Origin: Thalassotalea sp. G2M2-11
Lineage (GTDB): Bacteria > Pseudomonadota > Gammaproteobacteria > Enterobacterales > Alteromonadaceae
Length of the DNA: 64,000 bases
Assembly (NCBI RefSeq): GCF_017168195.1
Contig: NZ_JADNYL010000002.1
Span: forward strand, 868,001 to 932,000
Reading direction: 5' to 3'
Positions within the stretch are counted from its first letter, which is position 1, and each line of letters begins with the position of its first letter. The notes under the pieces are model-generated. The model was not told the origin of the DNA. It ran no database searches and worked only from the letters and a program-made list of their open reading frames with translations. Shown here piece by piece: positions 38,861 to 50,289 of this stretch. The position numbers and the translations under genes were made by a program.

Positions 38861-39951
38861 TATTTCACTAGCTCCATACAAGTTTTTGCGACACGAATGG
38901 TTGCATCAGCATGGGCTGCATCATGTGCCGCTTTAGACATAGATTGAAGCACCTTGTCTGAAATAAACAGACTATTTAGCATTTGCGCTAAGCTGGTACC
39001 ATTAAACTCTTTCTGCGGGAGCATTTTTGCCGCATTGCGCTCGACTAAATACAAAGCATTTTTCGTTTGATGATCATCGACTGCGTGTGGCAAAGGCACA
39101 AATATCGCAGGTTTTGCAGCCATTGCTAACTCTGACACCGTCAAGGCACCAGCACGACAAATCACTACATCCGCCCATTGGTAGGCCTCGGCCATATCAT
39201 CAATAAATTCCGTCACTTTGACATTGTCTTGTGGCAAGCCATAGTTTTTATAACTGTCTAACACCGCAGATTGATTGCCTTTGCCGGTTTGATGCCAGAC
39301 AGTAATATTTTGTACCTTTATCTGCTTCATCGCTTTTGGCACGGTTTCATTCAGCACTTTTGCCCCTAAACTACCACCAACAACCAGTACCTTTTTGGTG
39401 CTTGCTGGTCGCTCAGGTGCAATATTTTCTAACGCGACAATATCACTGCGTAAAGGATTGCCCACCACTTGATGTTTTACCCGCGCTTTAAATGCGCCAG
39501 GAAATGCACTCAACACTCTAGTCGCTAACACACTTAAAAAACGATTACTTAAACCCGCAACGGCATTTTGTTCGTGCAACACTAATGGCTTAGTTAATAA
39601 CCAAGCAGCAAATCCCCCTGGAGCACTAGCATAGCCGCCCATACCTAAGACAACATCAGGTTGTACCTGACGAATGACAGACATCGATTGCCACACAGAT
39701 TGCATTAACTTGAACGGTAGTTTTAACCACGCTTGCCAGCTTTTATTACGCAGACCGGCAATATTAATAAATGAAATTTCAAAGCCATGCTTAGGAATGA
39801 TCTCTGCTTCCATACGTTTTGCGGTACCTAACCAGTGAATATCCCAACCTTGTGCCGCCAAATAATCGGCAACGGCAATACCAGGGAAAATATGTCCGCC
39901 AGTGCCGCCAGCCATTACTAATAAAGTGGGACGAGTTTTATTCATTGTCAT
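38860..39951 (-). CDS. murG: Lipid II synthase MurG (GlcNAc transferase)
   Basis: MurG is the peripheral inner-membrane glycosyltransferase that adds GlcNAc to lipid I. It is 363 residues (E. coli 355). The N-terminal motif [17 protein letters not shown], the [16 protein letters not shown] loop and the UDP-GlcNAc site region [24 protein letters not shown] are intact. Its ATG overlaps the ftsW stop as ATGA. Confidence 0.98.
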   Translation of the reverse strand: MTMNKTRPTLLVMAGGTGGHIFPGIAVADYLAAQGWDIHWLGTAKRMEAEIIPKHGFEISFINIAGLRNKSWQAWLKLPFKLMQSVWQSMSVIRQVQPDVVLGMGGYASAPGGFAAWLLTKPLVLHEQNAVAGLSNRFLSVLATRVLSAFPGAFKARVKHQVVGNPLRSDIVALENIAPERPASTKKVLVVGGSLGAKVLNETVPKAMKQIKVQNITVWHQTGKGNQSAVLDSYKNYGLPQDNVKVTEFIDDMAEAYQWADVVICRAGALTVSELAMAAKPAIFVPLPHAVDDHQTKNALYLVERNAAKMLPQKEFNGTSLAQMLNSLFISDKVLQSMSKAAHDAAHADATIRVAKTCMELVK

Positions 39952-41162
39952 TTTCGCCCTCCTTTTTTCTTATGATTGGCTGTTGCTTGAATGCTCTGTA
40001 GTCGCATTTCATGATCGATACGGATCAGCACCACTACCGCGATAGTCATAATAATCATCGAACTGCCGCCATAACTAATTAACGGCATAGTCAAACCTTT
40101 GGTTGGTACGATACCTGCGCTCGCCCCAATGTTGACTGCCCCCTGAAAGCTAAACCAAATACCAATGGCAAAGGCAAAGAAACCTTCAAAATATTTTTCC
40201 TTCTGTACTGCTCTTCTACCCAGCATCAAGGCTTTAAATACTAATGTCATGCTCAACACCAACACTAAGCAAATGCCAATAAAACCAAACTCTTCCGCCA
40301 GCACCGCCATAACAAAGTCGGTGTGTGCTTCGGGTAAATACTCCAGTTTTTGGATACTATTGCCTAGCCCTTGCCCCGATAGTTCCCCTCGTCCATATGC
40401 CATTAGCGATTGTGTCAGTTGATAGCCGCTGCCAAAAGGGTCTTTCCAAGGATCTAAAAAGCTGGTGACGCGCGCCCATCGATAAGGAGAAAAGTACGCT
40501 AACGCTGAAATAGCCGATAAACCAACCGCAGCAACACTAATAAACTGCCATAACTTCGCCCCTGCTAAAAACAGCAGACCAAAGGTTGTGACAAACATGA
40601 CGACAACGGTTCCTAAATCCGGTTGAAACAATAATAAACTGGCTAAGGCACCAAAAACGATCAACGGCTTGATAAAGCCTTTAACGTTTTCCATCACTTC
40701 ATCGCGACGGCGCACTAAATAAGCCGATAAGTAACAAAAGAAAAACAATTTTGCCGGCTCTGCCGCCTGTACTGTGATAGGGCCTAATACTATCCAACGG
40801 GTTGAACCATTAACCGTACGCCCGATTAATAAGACCACCACCAATAACGCGATGCCAAGTATCAATAAATGTGTACTGTGTTGATGCCAGCTTGCTAGTG
40901 GTATTTGTAAAGTGATCGCAGCGATAGCAAAGCTTAAACCGATATAAATGATGTGACGAGTAACAAAATGAAATGGATTATCAAATAACCGTTCAGCCAC
41001 TGGCATAGAAGCACTAGCAACCATAATTAAGCCAATCACATACATGGCAATCGCTAAAATGACATAACTTCGATCAAACGTTGTCGTTTGCACAACTTCA
41101 CTTTCTTTGAGTAAAGGGAAGCGAAGTGCTAGCGAAGGAAGAGATAATAACGCCATTAACAT
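39948..41162 (-). CDS. ftsW: SEDS-type glycosyltransferase FtsW
   Basis: FtsW is the septal peptidoglycan polymerase that acts with FtsI. It is 404 residues with about ten membrane helices. Characteristic segments are [38 protein letters not shown] and the C-terminal [24 protein letters not shown]. Two ATGs (41162 and 41156) are possible starts; the first overlaps murD by seven bases. Confidence 0.96.
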   Translation of the reverse strand: MLMALLSLPSLALRFPLLKESEVVQTTTFDRSYVILAIAMYVIGLIMVASASMPVAERLFDNPFHFVTRHIIYIGLSFAIAAITLQIPLASWHQHSTHLLILGIALLVVVLLIGRTVNGSTRWIVLGPITVQAAEPAKLFFFCYLSAYLVRRRDEVMENVKGFIKPLIVFGALASLLLFQPDLGTVVVMFVTTFGLLFLAGAKLWQFISVAAVGLSAISALAYFSPYRWARVTSFLDPWKDPFGSGYQLTQSLMAYGRGELSGQGLGNSIQKLEYLPEAHTDFVMAVLAEEFGFIGICLVLVLSMTLVFKALMLGRRAVQKEKYFEGFFAFAIGIWFSFQGAVNIGASAGIVPTKGLTMPLISYGGSSMIIMTIAVVVLIRIDHEMRLQSIQATANHKKKGGRK

Positions 41163-42538
41163 GCCTCCTGTAATGCTTGGACCGCATCAACAAAGACTTG
41201 CCCGCGTTCTGCAAAGTTTTTAAACATATCAATGCTGGCACAAGCAGGAGACAACAACACGATATCGCCAGCATTAGCAATACTGCTTGCCTGAGTGACA
41301 GCTAACGGTAAGTTAGCTAACTGCATTGAGTGCTCAGATAACGCAGCTATTTTGTCACCGTCTTTCCCGATAGCAAAAACCTGTGCTACATGCTGAGAAA
41401 ATACGGGTTGTAATGGCGAAAAATCTGCGCCCTTACCATCTCCTCCTGCAAGTAATATCAACTTATTGCTTGCTTTGAGTGTTGGTGCTAACCCATTAAT
41501 AGCGGCAATAGTTGCGCCGACATTCGTTGCCTTTGAATCATTTATCCAAATAATATCGTCTCGCGTATCTACCCGCTGGCAACGATGAGGCAAACCAGTG
41601 AAGCTGTCTAAGGCTTGCACCATATTTTCTAATGACCAGCCAGCACTAACACCTAAGGCTAACACCGCAAGGTAATTCATCGCATTATGAATACCAGCAA
41701 GAGGTAAACTATCGAGTGCAATCAGTGGCGTTTCACCATATGCAAGGTAGATATTTCCGGAGACAGTCATTAAGCCAAAGTCTCCGCTATCAGGCTTGTC
41801 ATGACCAAACGAGACTACTTTACTGTCCACATGCTGTTGTTCAGAGGTGATACTTGTGTGGCTCAAGCTATCGTCACGATTAATCACGGCAACATTAGCC
41901 AATTGATAAATTTTTTGTTTAATCGCACTATAACTAGCCAATGTTTTATGACGATCTAAATGATCATCACTGACATTTAACACGGTGGCAGCTAGCGCTT
42001 TCATGGTGGTCACTGTTTCTAATTGAAAGCTGGACAATTCTAAAACGTAATAATCAATATCATCGGTCAGTTGATCTAACACTGGCGTACCAATATTACC
42101 ACCTAGCCCAATGTTATAACCTAAAGCTTCACCGATATGAGCAAGCAATGACACGACAGTCGACTTACCATTTGAACCTGTCACCGCCAAGATTGGTTTA
42201 TCTGTCAGTTGACAAAATAACTCAACATCTCCCATTAATACCGTTTCCGGTTTGATTAATGATGAGATGCCCTCAGCACACAAATCAATACCAGGGCTTG
42301 CAATTATAACATCCGCTGTTTCTATGGCCTGCTGCTGCCATTTACCCAGTACAAGGGTATGGTCAGGATATTGCTGATCAAACACTTTAGGGTCAATAAT
42401 GTCTGCTCGGCTGTCATTTACCGTACAGCTTAGCTGATGTTTTGTTAAAAAATTCACGCACGACATTCCTGTCAGACCTGCGCCTAACACTAAAATGCGT
42501 TTGTTTTTTAACTTAGCGATAACTCGCTCTAACATCAT
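41156..42538 (-). CDS. murD: UDP-MurNAc-L-alanine--D-glutamate ligase
   Basis: MurD adds D-Glu to UDP-MurNAc-L-Ala. It is 460 residues (E. coli 438). Motifs are [16 protein letters not shown], the P-loop [48 protein letters not shown] and the C-terminal [17 protein letters not shown]. It lies 12 bases after mraY and overlaps ftsW slightly. Confidence 0.98.
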   Translation of the reverse strand: MMLERVIAKLKNKRILVLGAGLTGMSCVNFLTKHQLSCTVNDSRADIIDPKVFDQQYPDHTLVLGKWQQQAIETADVIIASPGIDLCAEGISSLIKPETVLMGDVELFCQLTDKPILAVTGSNGKSTVVSLLAHIGEALGYNIGLGGNIGTPVLDQLTDDIDYYVLELSSFQLETVTTMKALAATVLNVSDDHLDRHKTLASYSAIKQKIYQLANVAVINRDDSLSHTSITSEQQHVDSKVVSFGHDKPDSGDFGLMTVSGNIYLAYGETPLIALDSLPLAGIHNAMNYLAVLALGVSAGWSLENMVQALDSFTGLPHRCQRVDTRDDIIWINDSKATNVGATIAAINGLAPTLKASNKLILLAGGDGKGADFSPLQPVFSQHVAQVFAIGKDGDKIAALSEHSMQLANLPLAVTQASSIANAGDIVLLSPACASIDMFKNFAERGQVFVDAVQALQEAC

Positions 42539-42550
42539 AGCTATATACTC

Positions 42551-43633
42551 TTAACGTAACTTCAAAGTAGCTAAGCCGATTAATACCAGTACCAATGAAA
42601 TAATCCAAAAGCGGACGATAACTCTGGGCTCTGGCCAGCCTTTTAACTCATAATGATGATGAATAGGTGCCATACGAAATATTCGTTGCCCTCTCAACTT
42701 ATATGAACCAACTTGTAAAATAACCGACACCGTTTCCATCACAAAAACGCCGCCCATAATAAATAACACCAGCTCTTGTCGAACTAATACCGCAATCACA
42801 CCAAGCGCAGCACCAAGTGCTAATGAACCGACATCCCCCATAAACACTAAGGCTGGGTAAGTGTTAAACCATAAAAAGCCAATACCAGCACCGACAATCG
42901 CGGTGCAAACAACCACTAATTCACTGGTCATGGGAATATAGGGAATATTTAAATAAGTGGAAAAATTGACATTTCCGGTGACGTAAGCAAATACGGCAAA
43001 GGCTCCTGCGACCATAATGGTTGGGACAATCGCTAAGCCGTCTAAGCCATCGGTCAGGTTAACCGCATTACTGGTTCCGACAATGACAAAATAAGTCATA
43101 ACAATATAGAAAATTCCCAATTGCGGTAATACATCTTTAACAAATGGAATGATCAAAGCGGTTTCTTCAGGGCCTTGCGCTAAATAATACAGCGTAAAAG
43201 CGGTACCGAAGCCAATAATCGTCTGCCAAAAGTACTTCCAACGCGCGATTAAGCCATTTGAATCTTTGCGGATCACTTTACGATAGTCATCAACAAAGCC
43301 GATGATGCCAAAGCTAACAATGACGAACAGTACTACCCAAACATAATGATTAGTTAAATCACCCCATAATAGTACGCTTGAAACAATAGCCGCCAAAATG
43401 AGAATACCTCCCATGGTTGGCGTACCTGATTTTGATAAGTGGCTTTCAGGACCATCATCACGTACAGTTTGACCAATTTGCATCCGCTGTAATGCGCGGA
43501 TCAATTTAGGGCCAAAGTACAGTGAAACTGCCAAGGCAGTTAAGGTAGAAACGATGGCACGAAACGTTAAGTATGAAAAAACGTTAAAGGCACTGTAATA
43601 CTGTGTTAAAAACTCACCAAGCCAAAGTAGCAT
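42551..43633 (-). CDS. mraY: Phospho-MurNAc-pentapeptide translocase MraY
   Basis: MraY transfers phospho-MurNAc-pentapeptide to undecaprenyl phosphate, giving lipid I. It is 360 residues, equal to E. coli, with ten membrane helices. Catalytic segments are [23 protein letters not shown] and [23 protein letters not shown]. Its ATG shares a base with the murF stop (TAATG). Confidence 0.99.
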   Translation of the reverse strand: MLLWLGEFLTQYYSAFNVFSYLTFRAIVSTLTALAVSLYFGPKLIRALQRMQIGQTVRDDGPESHLSKSGTPTMGGILILAAIVSSVLLWGDLTNHYVWVVLFVIVSFGIIGFVDDYRKVIRKDSNGLIARWKYFWQTIIGFGTAFTLYYLAQGPEETALIIPFVKDVLPQLGIFYIVMTYFVIVGTSNAVNLTDGLDGLAIVPTIMVAGAFAVFAYVTGNVNFSTYLNIPYIPMTSELVVVCTAIVGAGIGFLWFNTYPALVFMGDVGSLALGAALGVIAVLVRQELVLFIMGGVFVMETVSVILQVGSYKLRGQRIFRMAPIHHHYELKGWPEPRVIVRFWIISLVLVLIGLATLKLR

Positions 43634-45027
43634 TATGCAGCTCCCTCTTTCATTTTATGCGCTTGCCAGCGAATAATATCGTTCACTACATATTCCATAT
43701 GAGAGCTACGGGAACCTTTGACTAAAATCGACACTTGCTGCGCTTCATCAGCTAATAAATCCTGTAATTGTTCCAATAACTGATCCCGCTCACTAAAATG
43801 CTTACCACGTCCTGTATGCGCTGCAAAAGCATCAGCCGTACTTTGACTAAGTACACCTAATGTCAGTAAATCATCAATGTTTTGCTCACTGGCATATTCA
43901 CCCACTTCTTGGTGGTAGCTGCGAGCATCAGAGCCTAATTCACCCATATCTCCTAAAATTAATATTTTACGTCCAGGGTAACTGGCTAATAAATCAGTCG
44001 CGGCTTTGATCGATTCCACATTGGCGTTATAGCTATCATCAATGAGTTTAAAATTGTCATTAATATGATGAAGGTTTAATCGCCCTTTTACCGGCGTCAT
44101 TTCTGCTAACCCTAAGCGGATATCGTCTAACGTTGCGCCAAATTCAATAGCGATAGCTGCGGCTGCCACGGCATTGCAGACATTATGTCTACCAGGGACT
44201 GACAACTCGATAAAACATTCGCCAATTTGTGTGGTTAAGGTAAAGCTGGCGCAACCATTTTCATCTAATATCACGTCACCGCTGTAACAGTCAGCTCGAT
44301 TAAAACAAGAAAAGCGTCTTACCGTTTTATCTGTCAAACGCCATTGCCATTTATTGGCTAATTTACAATCTTGATTATATAACGCGATACCATCAGGTTG
44401 TAATCCTTCATAAATTTCACCTTTAGCACGGGCTACCCCACACAAATCACCAAATCCCTCCAAGTGAGCTGCTGCAATATTATTGATCACTGCGACATCG
44501 GGTTTGACTAAACTTGAGGTATAAGCAATTTCCCCCATGTGATTTGCACCAAGTTCAACCACGGCAAAATCATGCTCAGGGGTAAGGCGTAACAAGGTTA
44601 ATGGCACGCCAATATCATTATTAAAATTGCCTTGTGTCGCTAGCACATTACCTAATCGAGCTAAAATTGCCGCGACCATTTCTTTGACTGTTGTTTTACC
44701 GCTACTCCCTGTGATCGCCACTGTTTTTGGTGCCACTTTCGCCTTAACGTAGGCACCAATTTGTCCTAATGCTTTATGGGTATCTGCCACTACAATTTGT
44801 GGTACATCTAGTTGACAATCATGATCCACAATCACGGCAGAGCATTGTTTATCCACCACTTGTGCTAAAAAACGATGACCATCAAAATTCACGCCTTTGA
44901 GGGCTAAAAACACATCATTTGGAAGTAATGAGCGACTGTCTGTGACTATTTGATCAATTTTTATATCGTCACCGATTAAGGTACCATCGACCGCTTGTGC
45001 TATTTCCGATAAAAGTAATGGGATCAT
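43633..45027 (-). CDS. murF: UDP-MurNAc-tripeptide--D-Ala-D-Ala ligase
   Basis: MurF adds D-Ala-D-Ala to complete the pentapeptide precursor. It is 464 residues (E. coli 452). Motifs are [44 protein letters not shown] and [16 protein letters not shown]. It starts within the murE stop (ATGA overlap, four bases). Confidence 0.98.
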   Translation of the reverse strand: MIPLLLSEIAQAVDGTLIGDDIKIDQIVTDSRSLLPNDVFLALKGVNFDGHRFLAQVVDKQCSAVIVDHDCQLDVPQIVVADTHKALGQIGAYVKAKVAPKTVAITGSSGKTTVKEMVAAILARLGNVLATQGNFNNDIGVPLTLLRLTPEHDFAVVELGANHMGEIAYTSSLVKPDVAVINNIAAAHLEGFGDLCGVARAKGEIYEGLQPDGIALYNQDCKLANKWQWRLTDKTVRRFSCFNRADCYSGDVILDENGCASFTLTTQIGECFIELSVPGRHNVCNAVAAAAIAIEFGATLDDIRLGLAEMTPVKGRLNLHHINDNFKLIDDSYNANVESIKAATDLLASYPGRKILILGDMGELGSDARSYHQEVGEYASEQNIDDLLTLGVLSQSTADAFAAHTGRGKHFSERDQLLEQLQDLLADEAQQVSILVKGSRSSHMEYVVNDIIRWQAHKMKEGAA

Positions 45028-46553
45028 AACTGTGCTCCTTGAGCGTACGTTGAACGCACAAGTTCTCGTTCGTTATAAGAAATTTTTTGTTCACCAATCA
45101 CGATATAATCTTCATGGCCTTTACCCGCCAGTAAGACCACATCGTCCTGCTTAGCTTGTTTCAAGGCCGAAAGCACAGCTTGTTCACGCTCAAGTACTAC
45201 AGTAATTTCATCTGGTGCTTTACAGCCTGCTAAAATATCTCCAGCAATTTGTTCTGGCTGCTCGGTGCGAGGATTGTCATTAGTTACTATCATGCGATCA
45301 CTATACACTTGTGCAATTTCGCCCATTAGCGGACGCTTACCTTTATCTCTGTCTCCACCACAGCCAAACACTACCCAAAGTTGACCTTGACAATGTTGTC
45401 GACAGGCAAGTAAAGCATTTTTCAACGCATCAGGTGTATGAGCATAATCCACTACAGCCAGCGCTTTCCCAGCAGCACTAAAGGCTTCCATACGCCCCAT
45501 AGTGGGTGTTAGTGTTGTAACGGCTGTTGCTATATCCCCGAGGGCAACATCTGCATCCAGCAAAACGGCAATTGCCGCCAATAAATTATCCACGTTGAAG
45601 TCGCCAATTAAGCAGCTTTCAATAGTGATATTGCCTAAATGGGTGGTTAATTTAAATGACACCCCTTGATGCGTGTGGCAGATCTCACTTGCGTAGGCAA
45701 AGTGTTGAAATTTGGTAACCGACAGATCACGACCATAAACAATCAATGGGGCTTGACTCAGCCACTTTGCTAACCATTGCTGCGCGGTGGCATCATCACC
45801 ATTGATGATTGCGGTTTGATCTTGCTTGCCACTAAATAACGCCCGTTTAGCCTTGGCATAATTGTCCATGGTTTGATGATAATCTAGATGATCACGGGTT
45901 AAGTTGGTAAACACTGCAACATTATATAAATCAGCACTCACTCGGCGCTGTTCTAATGCATGTGATGAAACTTCCATTGCCACATATTGTTGGCCTTGTT
46001 CAACAAACGATTGCAACCATTTCATCAACTCGGTAGCGCCTGGCGTGGTATTAATAATGGGTAACAAATTACCTAGTTTTCCTGCACCATTCGTACCGAT
46101 GACAGCACACGCCTTTTGCTGTGCACTCAATAATTTTGCGATCATTTGGCAAGTACTGGTTTTGCCATTAGTGCCAGTTACCCCGACCACAGTAAGCTGT
46201 TGTTGTGGTCGCTGATAGAATTCACTGGCAAGATTAAATAGTTGCTTATTAAGCTCAAAGAAACGAATAATGACTACTTCACTGCCATCAGCACTGTATT
46301 CCACCGTGTGCGAGCCATGCGCTGAACCATGTTCAGTTTCAAGTAGCACAACATGACAGTTTTGTGCGAGCGCCTGTGGAATATAGGCACTCCCCGCTTC
46401 TTTTGTGCCATTGACGGCACAGAAAATATCACCCGCACTAAGCACTCGGCTATCGTTAACTAAATGACGTTCTTGTTCTGGCAATGTTAAAGACACATCA
46501 ATATTAAACTGGGCTAATACTTGGCTAACACTTTGACCATTAGAGCTAAACAT
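45024..46553 (-). CDS. murE: UDP-MurNAc-L-Ala-D-Glu--2,6-diaminopimelate ligase
   Basis: MurE adds the third residue of the stem peptide. It is 509 residues (E. coli 495). The P-loop is GVTGTNGKTSTCQMIA, and the motif DNPR (in VTNDNPRTEQPEQIA) indicates meso-diaminopimelate as substrate rather than lysine. Other conserved parts are NTTPGATELMKWL and VVDYAHTPDALKNAL. The start overlaps the ftsI stop by eight bases. Confidence 0.98.
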   Translation of the reverse strand: MFSSNGQSVSQVLAQFNIDVSLTLPEQERHLVNDSRVLSAGDIFCAVNGTKEAGSAYIPQALAQNCHVVLLETEHGSAHGSHTVEYSADGSEVVIIRFFELNKQLFNLASEFYQRPQQQLTVVGVTGTNGKTSTCQMIAKLLSAQQKACAVIGTNGAGKLGNLLPIINTTPGATELMKWLQSFVEQGQQYVAMEVSSHALEQRRVSADLYNVAVFTNLTRDHLDYHQTMDNYAKAKRALFSGKQDQTAIINGDDATAQQWLAKWLSQAPLIVYGRDLSVTKFQHFAYASEICHTHQGVSFKLTTHLGNITIESCLIGDFNVDNLLAAIAVLLDADVALGDIATAVTTLTPTMGRMEAFSAAGKALAVVDYAHTPDALKNALLACRQHCQGQLWVVFGCGGDRDKGKRPLMGEIAQVYSDRMIVTNDNPRTEQPEQIAGDILAGCKAPDEITVVLEREQAVLSALKQAKQDDVVLLAGKGHEDYIVIGEQKISYNERELVRSTYAQGAQL

Positions 46554-48285
46554 GCGTTAACTCCTTATCACTGATCTGCTGTGCAGCAGTTTTTTCCTGA
46601 TCAGGTGCAATATTTAACAAGCGTAATGCACCTTTCATTACTCGAGAGAAAACCGGTGCAGCAACTTCGCCGCCATGATACAGATCACCACCTGGCTCGT
46701 TAATCACCACCACTACGGCAAGCTCAGGTTTTGACAAAGGTGCAATACCAGCAAATAAGCCAACATAATCATTGCCATAACCACCAGCTACGGCTTTAAT
46801 TGCGGTGCCAGTTTTTCCACCAACTCGATAACCTTCTACCTTAGCTAGCGGCGTATGATCGTTCACAACCGCTTCAAGCATAGGCAACAAGTTTTCAGTT
46901 GACGATGCTGAGAAAATACGTTGTTCGGCACCAAAAACAGGGTCATCATTACCGCCCTTAATAATGGTTAATGGTTTTTTAACACCACCATTTGCCAGAG
47001 AAGAATAGAATCGCGCTAACTGTAATGGTGTCGCGGCAACGCCGTGTCCCCAAGATAATGTGGCTAATTCAAATTGTGACCAACGACTGCGATCATGCAT
47101 GATACCAGGGCTTTCACCAATAAGACCTACGCCAGTTTCTTCACCAAAGCCCGCATCGAAAAATTTATCTAATAAAAATTGTTTTGGTACGGATAAGGCG
47201 AGCTTGGTTGTGCCCATATTTGACGAGTGCACCAAAATATCAGTAATACTTAACTTGCCTCGGTTAATGGGGTCACTGACACGACTACCACCTAAACGCA
47301 TCCAACCAGGCGAGGTATCAATAATAGTGTCAGACTCAACAGAGCCAAATTCCATCGCGATTAACGCAGTTAATGGTTTCAGTGTTGAGCCAGGCTCATA
47401 AAAATCTGTGATGGCACGATTTCTAAACCTATGAATGGCTGTATTGGCACGATTATTTGGGTTAAAGGAGGGACTGTTAACCAAGGCTAAAATTTCACCG
47501 CTATGGACATCAGCTACCACCACAGAGCCTGACGAGGCTTTAAATGCTTTTACCGCACCTTTTAACTCTTGATAAGCCAAGGCCTGAATACGCTGATCAA
47601 TACTTAACACTAAATCTTGTGGTGGCACAGATTCAACATCTTCAATGACTTCAATGCGGTGACCTTTGGCGTCTTTACGATAACGTTTTTTACCGTTTTC
47701 TCCGGTTAATAGTTGATCATAAACGCGCTCAACCCCTTCAATACCTTTATCATCAACATTGGTAAAACCCACCACATGCGCACTTATTTCACCTGCGGGA
47801 TAAAAACGTTTTGATTCTTTACGTAAATAAATACCAGGGATCTTAAGTTGCTTAATATAGTTTGCCATGGCAGGTGATACCTGACGTTCGACATAGACAA
47901 AGCGTTTAGTCGGGTTGCGTGTAACCCGTGCCTTGATTTCATTAACATCTTTATCGAGCACATCGGCAAGTGCCTGCCAGTGATCGACTTTTGCCAAGGC
48001 ATTATTTTCGACCACTACTTTTGGATCCGCCCAAACGGTTTGTACCGGCACACTCACCGCTAATTCATGACCATTACGATCAACGATTGAACCTCGATGC
48101 ACTTTATTAGCGCTGATCCTTAACGAACGTAAATCGCCTTGCTTTTTCAGCATATCTGGCTCAATTACTTGAATATAAGCCGTGCGAGCAACTAACCCCA
48201 AATAAACAAGCGCAATCACAGACAGCACGAGGTAAAACCGCCATGCGACTGTAGTTGGTTGATATTTTGTTGCTTTTTTATTCAC
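46546..48285 (-). CDS. ftsI: Septal peptidoglycan transpeptidase FtsI (PBP3)
   Basis: FtsI is the class B penicillin-binding protein of the divisome. It is 579 residues (E. coli 588): a cytoplasmic tail, a membrane helix (FYLVLSVIALVYLGLVARTAY), a pedestal domain (GSIVDRNGHELAVS) and the transpeptidase domain. The active-site motifs are STLK (in YEPGSTLKPLTALIA), SSN (HSSNMGTTKLAL) and KTGT (VGGKTGTAIK). The start codon is GTG at 48285, with GAAGGTAAG just upstream. Confidence 0.98.
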   Translation of the reverse strand: MNKKATKYQPTTVAWRFYLVLSVIALVYLGLVARTAYIQVIEPDMLKKQGDLRSLRISANKVHRGSIVDRNGHELAVSVPVQTVWADPKVVVENNALAKVDHWQALADVLDKDVNEIKARVTRNPTKRFVYVERQVSPAMANYIKQLKIPGIYLRKESKRFYPAGEISAHVVGFTNVDDKGIEGVERVYDQLLTGENGKKRYRKDAKGHRIEVIEDVESVPPQDLVLSIDQRIQALAYQELKGAVKAFKASSGSVVVADVHSGEILALVNSPSFNPNNRANTAIHRFRNRAITDFYEPGSTLKPLTALIAMEFGSVESDTIIDTSPGWMRLGGSRVSDPINRGKLSITDILVHSSNMGTTKLALSVPKQFLLDKFFDAGFGEETGVGLIGESPGIMHDRSRWSQFELATLSWGHGVAATPLQLARFYSSLANGGVKKPLTIIKGGNDDPVFGAEQRIFSASSTENLLPMLEAVVNDHTPLAKVEGYRVGGKTGTAIKAVAGGYGNDYVGLFAGIAPLSKPELAVVVVINEPGGDLYHGGEVAAPVFSRVMKGALRLLNIAPDQEKTAAQQISDKELTHV

Positions 48286-48297
48286 GCTTACCTTCGT

Positions 48298-48609
48298 TTA
48301 CTCTTTAATGATCACTTCTGACTGAGCATTTGGTTTCACCATGTTTAATAATGCCTCGGCTTTACTCTCAATGGCACTATGCTCAGCCAAACTGTTTTGT
48401 TCTAACAATAAATTACGCCATTCAATATCTAGTTCATCTCGTTCAGTTAACAACTGCTCTAAATGACTCGTGCTTTGACGATTTAAGTGGGTAAAATAAA
48501 TTACCGCAAACGCCGAAAAAACCACGAGCAACAACAATAAATAAGCAAAAAAATGTTGCTTAATGTCATGCCAAAGCTCAAAAGCCAATATGACCTTTGC
48601 ATTCGCCAT
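48298..48609 (-). CDS. ftsL: Cell division protein FtsL
   Basis: FtsL is a small bitopic divisome protein that forms a complex with FtsQ and FtsB. It is 103 residues (E. coli 121), with a membrane helix (FFAYLLLLLVVFSAFAVIYF) and a periplasmic leucine-zipper type coiled coil (LEQLLTERDELDIEWRNLL). It lies between rsmH and ftsI as usual, two bases after the rsmH stop. Confidence 0.93.
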   Translation of the reverse strand: MANAKVILAFELWHDIKQHFFAYLLLLLVVFSAFAVIYFTHLNRQSTSHLEQLLTERDELDIEWRNLLLEQNSLAEHSAIESKAEALLNMVKPNAQSEVIIKE

Positions 48610-48611
48610 AG

Positions 48612-49553
48612 TTAATCCGCGAGACGCTGTGCAACTCGCATTACTGAACTTCGCGAGCGTACATTTTCTTCAACTTCTTGCTTAGTTGGTTTCTGCTTAC
48701 GACCAACTAAAGCCAATTTTTTACCTTTATTTAATTCTGTTTCCGTTATCGGCATACCTCTAGGCACTTGCTTACCTTGAGATTGCTTTTTCATAAACTG
48801 TTTTACTAAGCGATCTTCTAATGAGTGAAAGCTGATCACCACTAATCGCCCGCCTGGCTTCAACACGTTGAGTGATGCGTTCAATGCTTTTTCAATTTGT
48901 TCTAATTCGCTATTAATATAAATGCGGATCGCCTGAAAGCTTCGTGTTGCGGGGTGTTTTTTAATTTCTCGTTGGGGCGCGGTTTTCTTTATAAGTTCAG
49001 CCAGTTCACTGGTTCGAGTTAATGGCGCCTCATCTCGCGTATCAACAATGGCATTGGCAATACGCCAAGCATGCTTTTCTTCACCAAAGGTTTTCAATAC
49101 CCAACTAATATCTTCAACATCTGCACTAGCTAACCACTGTGCCGCCGTTTGGCCACGGGTTGTGTCCATGCGCATATCCAGTGGTCCATCTTTCATAAAG
49201 CTAAAACCACGTTCAGCTTCATCTAATTGCGGAGAAGAAACACCTAGGTCAAGTAGAATGCCATCGACTTTACCCAGCAATTGATGTTGCTCTGCTATTT
49301 GTTGAAGTTCAGCAAAACCATGATGTTCAATACTAAAGCGACTATCTTGCGCATATTTCTTTGCCGCTTCTATCGCTGTGGGATCTCTATCAATGGCTAT
49401 TAATTGCCCTCGTTCTGAGAGCTGAGATAAAATAAGCCCCGAGTGGCCGCCGCGACCAAAGGTACAGTCAATGTAAATACCGTCTGCTTGTATCGCGAGT
49501 CCTGTGATTGCTTCGTCAAGCAGCACAGAAATGTGAGACTTATCTGTTTGCAT
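48612..49553 (-). CDS. rsmH: 16S rRNA (cytosine1402-N4)-methyltransferase
   Basis: RsmH (MraW) methylates C1402 of 16S rRNA at N4. It is 313 residues, identical in length to E. coli. The SAM-binding motif is [18 protein letters not shown]. Other family marks are [28 protein letters not shown] and [17 protein letters not shown]. It follows mraZ after 33 bases. Confidence 0.98.
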   Translation of the reverse strand: MQTDKSHISVLLDEAITGLAIQADGIYIDCTFGRGGHSGLILSQLSERGQLIAIDRDPTAIEAAKKYAQDSRFSIEHHGFAELQQIAEQHQLLGKVDGILLDLGVSSPQLDEAERGFSFMKDGPLDMRMDTTRGQTAAQWLASADVEDISWVLKTFGEEKHAWRIANAIVDTRDEAPLTRTSELAELIKKTAPQREIKKHPATRSFQAIRIYINSELEQIEKALNASLNVLKPGGRLVVISFHSLEDRLVKQFMKKQSQGKQVPRGMPITETELNKGKKLALVGRKQKPTKQEVEENVRSRSSVMRVAQRLAD

Positions 49554-49586
49554 TTTGTAAACGCCGTTTTGTAATAATTCTATGTG

Positions 49587-50045
49587 TTATAAAGATAAAT
49601 CAAGTAATCGTTCAGTTAATTCGATTTCACCTGACTGTATCTTGGCAATGCCTTGCTGCATTTGATGTTGCCATGCCTGTTCGCTCCAGATTTCAAATTT
49701 CTTCAGCTGACCAACTAACATTATGTTTTTTTCTAAACCGGCATGTTGACGCAACGGACCATTAATTAATAAGCGACCACTCTTATCAATCTCACAGTCG
49801 GAAGCATTACCTAACAATACTTGCTGTAATATTCGCTCCTGTGGATTCATACTCGATAAACCACAGAGTTTTAATTCAATTTCTTCCCATTCAGGGACAG
49901 GATAAAGCAGCAAACAGGGGTGTTGGATATCAACGGTGCACACCATTTTTCCTTGGCAATCAGCAAATAGCTCTTCGCGATACCTTGTTGGTATCGTGAT
50001 CCTATTCTTGCTATCAAGCGTAATTGCACTGGTGCCTCTAAACAT
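49587..50045 (-). CDS. mraZ: Transcriptional regulator MraZ
   Basis: MraZ is an AbrB-fold, ring-forming DNA-binding protein that represses the dcw operon from repeats in its own promoter region. It is 152 residues, as in E. coli. The two D-x3-R DNA-binding motifs are present: DSKNR (in ITLDSKNRITIPTRYRE) and DKSGR (in CEIDKSGRLLING). It is the first gene of the dcw cluster, and matching repeats lie upstream at 50078-50102. Confidence 0.97.
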   Translation of the reverse strand: MFRGTSAITLDSKNRITIPTRYREELFADCQGKMVCTVDIQHPCLLLYPVPEWEEIELKLCGLSSMNPQERILQQVLLGNASDCEIDKSGRLLINGPLRQHAGLEKNIMLVGQLKKFEIWSEQAWQHQMQQGIAKIQSGEIELTERLLDLSL

Positions 50046-50077
50046 AACCCTATTTTTATTTTTGGAATCTACCTAGA

Positions 50078-50102
50078 TCCACTATTTCCCACTTTTCTCC
50101 AC
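50078..50102 (-). promoter_or_regulatory. MraZ operator (three direct repeats)
   Basis: Read on the minus strand: GTGGA-N5-GTGGG-N5-GTGGA, with an exact 10-base period. This fits the known MraZ binding pattern of GTGGG-type repeats spaced by five bases. It begins 33 bases upstream of the mraZ ATG and overlaps the predicted transcription start. Confidence 0.85.
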
Positions 50103-50110
50103 ATTGTTAC

Positions 50111-50140
50111 AGTTTAGTGAGTAAAGTAAAGTGATGTCAA
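50111..50140 (-). promoter_or_regulatory. Candidate dcw cluster promoter (Pmra)
   Basis: TTGACA (50140-50135) and TAAACT (50116-50111) are 18 bases apart on the minus strand, just upstream of the MraZ repeats. The -35 box is a perfect consensus match. Confidence 0.65.
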
Positions 50141-50289
50141 GCAAAGAATCTTTAATTTGATCGCCATGATCACTAATAAAATAAAGGGGTATGAGGAAGT
50201 TTATGTTTTTGTGGGGTTTTGTGGATCTGCGTCCCAGAAAATGGCAAAAATTTTATTTTTTACCATGATATTTTGAATAACAAGGGGGA

